64,000 nucleotides of DNA from Galbula dea. Lineage: Eukaryota > Chordata > Aves > Piciformes > Galbulidae. The position numbers and the translations under genes are program-made. Positions 59,378 through 64,000 of this stretch are shown here, in pieces. The stretch is taken from positions 1 through 64,000 of the forward strand of contig VWZX01006844.1 in NCBI GenBank assembly GCA_013399015.1, read 5' to 3'. The notes under the pieces are model-generated. The model had not been told where the DNA came from, ran no database searches, and saw nothing but the letters and a program-made list of their open reading frames with translations. How positions within the stretch are numbered: position 1 is the first letter of the stretch; every line of letters begins with the position of its first letter.

Positions 59378-62300
59378 AAAAGTTCAAAGCATATTTGAGT
59401 ATGTTTCCTCTGCAGCTTGTTGTAGCCTCCTACAACCTTGTCTGTGGGGACACCACCCCAACAGTGGTTTTGTCATGGCTGTTGCAGAGCTAGTTTGTAG
59501 AAACCCACCTTCAGAGGATTTGGAGGAAGGAGACTCCATATCCCATCTCTGGGATGCATAGGTTATGGTTAGAAAGGGCATGGAGAGCAGCAACACGTTG
59601 ATGCCTGTCCAAATCTACCTAACATTTATTGGCATGACACGACTTCATGATCTGAAGGTGCCCAGGGGCTTGCTTCACCCACTCCTTTCAGGTCTCAGAG
59701 GAATTGGATGCTGTTAATACCCACTTGTACTGTAGAGAAAAAAAAAATGGAGCAAGAGCTATGCCTGTAAGGTCCTGTGGGCTGAGTCCCACCATAGAGA
59801 GACCCAACTGTAAGCTAGCCACAGTGCACATGGCTGCTTCCTTCTTCTCAAGCACCATACCAGGCGACAAGGCAAGCTTCTGTGGGAAAGGAACTTGATG
59901 GAGCTGTCGATGAGCTTGAAGGAGAAGGGCAGGAGCCTCCCAAGTCCAACATTTCTGTAGTACTTCTAAACATCCCAGAAAACAAAGTATTTTTCCTGTT
60001 GTAAGTATATGCAGTTGCAATAGGGAGGTAACGTTCTGATCACAGGAGAAACGAATAGAAGCAGATCATTTTAAAGCTGCTGCTGTTCAGAAAAAGCTGA
60101 CTTCAGAAATCTTTGTTCCTTCATTCACATTTTTTCCTTTTTGTTAGCCAGCCTCAGGAAATGAGAACATTCTTTTGGCTTTCCGTGCCTGAGTCACATC
60201 TTAGATATAGATATCTCTGTCCATACATAAAAATATGTTAAAACATCTGGAAATGTTTGTTTCTCAGAGGTACTTGTTTTGTGTTAGGGTATCTGAGCTT
60301 TAAATGTTTGTACACAGTTGGATGTTCCCAGAGTTTACTGTACTTCTCTGGTTACAAGGTTATTGCTGTGAGAAAAGCCCAGGGAAATGTACTGATAACC
60401 TAGGGAATATACAAAGAAGTAAAAGTAAAGCCTTTAGAAAAAGTGATAATTTGCTAGCTTTATAAAAAAATTAAACTATCAAAGCAGCTGTTTGCTGTGA
60501 AGTGCATCCAAATGGAGCTCTTTAATGTTCACCAAGTATGTATTTTTAGACCTCATACTTTTTCTTAAGCTACTGGGATTTTCTGTGTTTTTTTTTTTCT
60601 TTTTTTCTTTTGTTCTTAAATAAAACACAACAAAACCAAGGAAAAGGAAGTAATTAAAAGCTCATTATAGCCATGTTGGCCATTCAGGGAGCTGACACTC
60701 TCTGGGTGCATGGTGGGGTCTCCCTGCCTCCCTCTGTCCTCCCACAAGGGTCACATGGGGATCGTGAGACTTTACTTTAAAAGGGGGGAAAAAAATCCAT
60801 TTAGTTTAACTGAAGGCCAAATATTTAACTTTGGTGGGGGAGGTGGTGGGATTAAGGAGAACAAATGAGATTTCTGCCCTTGGTTGTTTAGCGTAGCTGC
60901 ACCAAAACCACTGGGAGAGCAGGAGCTGGTGGGTGCTGTAAGGGATGGTGAGATGACAGCAGGACATGAAGGGAGCATCTCCCAAGGGGCTCCATCTGCC
61001 ACAGCCTCCTGAGCAGTCATGGTGTTTTCTGCTCCCAAGCATCCACTGAAATGCCCTTGAGTTTATGGCTCAGATAAGAAACCTCTCACTGATCAAGTAT
61101 TTTGATTGCATCCTGGCCTTCCTGTTCGTTTCTTTGATCTTTTCTCATCAGTGAATTATAGTTGACTTTCAAAAGTCTTGCTTGCTGAAATAGTTGTATA
61201 AATATGGTCCTCAGGGTAGGTGTTATTTACATACTTATCTCATGGAAAAAATGTCCCTCCTTTTGCCCCTTCAGCGTGCTCGTTTGCCATCCTGCATCAA
61301 AGAAGTGTGATTTCTATGATTACAGCAAAGAATAGCAGCTTATTGTTAATTGTTTGAAAGAATCCAAAGGCCAGTGAGGCTGATTCTTTTGGCTGGTTTC
61401 CAGCTCGTTCAAACACTGAAGAACTGTTTCAGGTTCCCATTTAAAGAAAATAAGAAGAGAACTGTAGAGCCTGGACAGTCTCTGGGGGTAACTGAAGTCC
61501 TCACAGCCCTGGGATGAATCCCCCTGTGTTGAAATCTCCATCAGTTAAAATTTCTCTTTTTCACAGAGTTTTTTTTTTTCCTCTCTTTTTCCTTCTACCC
61601 AGGCATCCCACTTGAGTGACATTCCCTGTGAAGTGGCATTGCTTCACCATGCTCAATGCCACTCAGGGAGCTGGATGTCTTCAAGTGGTGGCACAAAGCC
61701 ATCAGGTCACCAGGCTATGTTTAGCTTCAGTGTGTGACCAGGGCAGTGGGGGATGAGTTGTGTCATAGGCTTGCAGTCAGAGGAGGAAAGGCAGAAGGGC
61801 AGAAGGCCCATGGCTACTTAGAGCATAAGCCCAACAGTCAGAGTTCCCAGTCTTTGTCTAAGACAGAAAGCCATGCTTTTCTTAATGTCACATGCAGGGG
61901 ACGATTGCCCTGACTATCCGGTGGGACCTAGAGAGGGTCCAAGGGTTTTGGGGGGGAGTGGGGGGAGGAGTTCAGTGTGCCCAACTCTGCCCTGGTCAGT
62001 ACAGATGTCAGCACTGTTCTCAAGGGAAGGCAGGATGCTCAGTGTCAACTCACATCTGAGGCAAACCTTGCCTAGCAAACCCTGCTCTTCACATCCACCC
62101 CTTCCCCAGCCTCTGTAAGATCTGCTGCTGAACCAGGGCTTTGTTTTGAAAAGCAGAGAGAAACTGAAGTGCTATTTGAAGTGCCACGTGTTAACCACGC
62201 GGCTTCATTTTGGCACCAGGGAAGGTCTTTGTGCTTGCAATTGTTTAGCTGATACACTGCAAGGAGGAATTTGGATTTCTTGTGTCAAATTGCATCTGAG

Positions 62301-62954
62301 TCACAAATGTGAAAATCAATATTTTTATCATTTCCATGCAGAGATAGGTAAACAGTACAGTTAAGAGGATCCTTAACATCCCTCTTGGGAAAGTTACTAG
62401 AACATGATAAAATGGTAGGGGATCCAGGATCAGTGATATTGCATTATTGCTCAGGTTTCATGAGAAAGCTTTCTGCTCACTTTGGGCTATTTAGTCATTT
62501 ATAAATAGCTTTGTGAACCTGTATTTAAAAAGAGACATTCAAGGAGTTCAATGCTGTTGTGTGATACTTATGTCTTTTCAGAGCAGTTTCAGCGTGGACA
62601 GATTCCCAAGGCAGGTATACTTACAAAATGAGTGGTTTGTGTCATCTGAGGTAAAATAGGTGTAGCCTTTTTTCTGATAACATGTAACTGTGTAGTGGCT
62701 TGATTTACATAATGGATTTTCTGTTAAGCCCATAAAAGCATTTTAAAATGTGCAGCAGGGTTGTTTCCATGTACCTACAAAAAATAAGTGACAGAGTCTG
62801 CAGGAGGGAAGTGATGGGGCAGACGCTCCATGCCCGGTCAAGCCACTGCGGCCATCACTTGGATGGTTTGGGTGTTGGCAATGTGGTCGTGGAAGGTCAT
62901 CTGTGGGGAGAAGGGCTCCATCCTCCCAGTGGTTCTGGTGTCCCACCCATGTAG

Positions 62955-63328
62955 ACATGAAGGGTGTTGGAGAAGAGAAGGCTCCAGGGAGACCTTATTG
63001 CTGCCTATCAGTACTTAAAGGAGGCCTACAGGAAAGATGGAGACAGTCTTTTTAGCAAGACCTGTTCTGATAGGACAAGGGATAATGGCTTTAAACTGAA
63101 GGAGGGAGATTTAGACTGGATATAGGAGGAAATTTTTGACAATGAGGATGGTGAAGCACTGGGACAGGTTGAGTGGAGGTGGTGAATGCCTCATCCCTGG
63201 AACCATTCTGGGTCAGGTTGTCTGTTAATCTGATCTAGTTATAGGTGTTCCTGCTCGCGAGAGGGGGGAATGGACTAGATGACCTCCAAAGTCCCTTCCA
63301 ACTCTAACCATTGTGTGATTCTGTTAAT
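62955..63328 (+). repeat. CR1 LINE 3' fragment
   Basis: AGAGAAGGCTCCAGGGAGAC, TTATTGCTGCCTATCAGTAC, TTTAGACTGGATATAGGAGG, TGGACTAGATGACCTCCAAA and CCCTTCCAACTC follow CR1 order to the 3' end. Confidence 0.88.
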
Positions 63329-64000
63329 GGTAAGGATTTTTCCCTCCTTTGTTGAGTAATGCTCTTTGTTTGATTTGCATTACAGATATTTACCAGTTCT
63401 CCCTGCCATGGTGGGGGGAGAATATAATGACAAACTGCTGAGTCCAGTTTTCTAACACATCATTAATCCCTTTTCATGAAAGAGTGTGCAGAATGAGCAG
63501 GGCCTTAGTTCCAGATCAAAAGGGTTTCCATCAAACTAGGAAAAACTAAGTTATCCACTCTGTGTTCATGGTTTAAATAACAGCGTTCTCGTAGCTGGTC
63601 TTGGGGGTGCTGGAGAGAGGCAGGGTCTGCCTGAACTAGTTAGAAGGAAAATCTTAATTCATCACACTAAAAATAGACTGTTCTGCATTCTACAAAAATA
63701 TCTAAAGTTCATCTATGGTTTGTGTTGTTCTAAAGTACAGTAAGCCAAAAAAAAGTGTTTGTGCCATCAGCGTCTAATATTTCAGATTATAGTGCTGAAT
63801 GTTTCATTAATGCGTGAGTGGAAATGTTGCAAAGATGTTAAGAGAATTCCATTTACTAAAAACTTTGTTTTGTTTCCTTTTCTCCCCTTATGATATTAAC
63901 AGAAGTTGGGAAGAACAAGAGCTGGTAATATTTGTCTCAAATATTCTTATCTTAAAGTGAACATTAAAATTTGCAGAAAGTACATACTTGTCTTTCAGAA

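Larger units (their letters stand above)
51969..64000 (+). other. LIMS1: probable LIMS1 intron 1 (continues past window)
   Basis: After the donor at 51969 I see no exon with LIM-domain cysteine and histidine spacing. The region holds CR1 copies at 56970-57071, 57151-57262, 58126-58320 and 62955-63328, the second LTR-like repeat at 58610-59377 and an AT-rich patch at 58971-59080. Other coding-like stretches lack splice signals and similarity. Confidence 0.55.

Noticed and set aside
1..64000. CRISPR arrays, operons, prophage, tRNA and rRNA genes
   Set aside because: This is vertebrate DNA. No spaced direct-repeat array was seen, and I recognised no tRNA or rRNA sequence by eye; small intronic snoRNAs cannot be excluded.

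Overview
The window is vertebrate nuclear DNA, almost certainly from a bird. It is full of CR1 (chicken repeat 1) LINE fragments with avian-type 3' ends, introns are fairly short, and the gene order SULT1C-type sulfotransferase, GCC2, LIMS1 matches the order I recall around human GCC2. All three genes lie on the + strand. The species cannot be named from sequence alone.

Layout: (1) About 137-3255 carries the last five coding exons of a cytosolic SULT1 sulfotransferase (98, 127, 95, 181 and 113 bp, the usual SULT1 exon lengths); its first exons lie upstream of the window. (2) About 3.3-11.8 kb is intergenic and holds CR1 copies. (3) A CpG island at about 11.85-12.68 kb begins GCC2, the trans-Golgi golgin GCC185. 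Its complete coding sequence can be assembled from 23 exons between 12342 and 40693 and totals 5061 nt (1686 residues plus stop), close to the 1684 residues I recall for human. It ends in an intact GRIP domain. The 3' UTR probably ends near 44.2 kb. (4) About 44.2-51.6 kb is intergenic, with a nested CR1 complex at 49.0-50.65 kb. (5) A second CpG island at about 51.6-52.35 kb contains a short ATG-bearing exon ending in a clean splice donor. It matches an alternative N-terminus of LIMS1 (PINCH1). The rest of the window to 64,000 would then be the first LIMS1 intron; no LIM domain is encoded in it.

The genes are neighbours by ancestral synteny, not an operon: a cytosolic sulfate-conjugating enzyme, a TGN vesicle tether and a focal-adhesion adaptor. 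I found no undescribed gene system. The points most worth a second look are a GC-AG intron in GCC2, a start-stop codon pair just upstream of the GCC2 ATG, two copies of an LTR-like repeat about 56 kb apart, nested CR1 insertions (one with an N where about 480 bp of element is missing), the LIMS1 alternative exon with its alanine tract, and two non-repeat blocks that look like conserved regulatory DNA. Exon boundaries were read by eye from splice signals, reading-frame continuity and remembered human protein sequence; nothing was aligned computationally.
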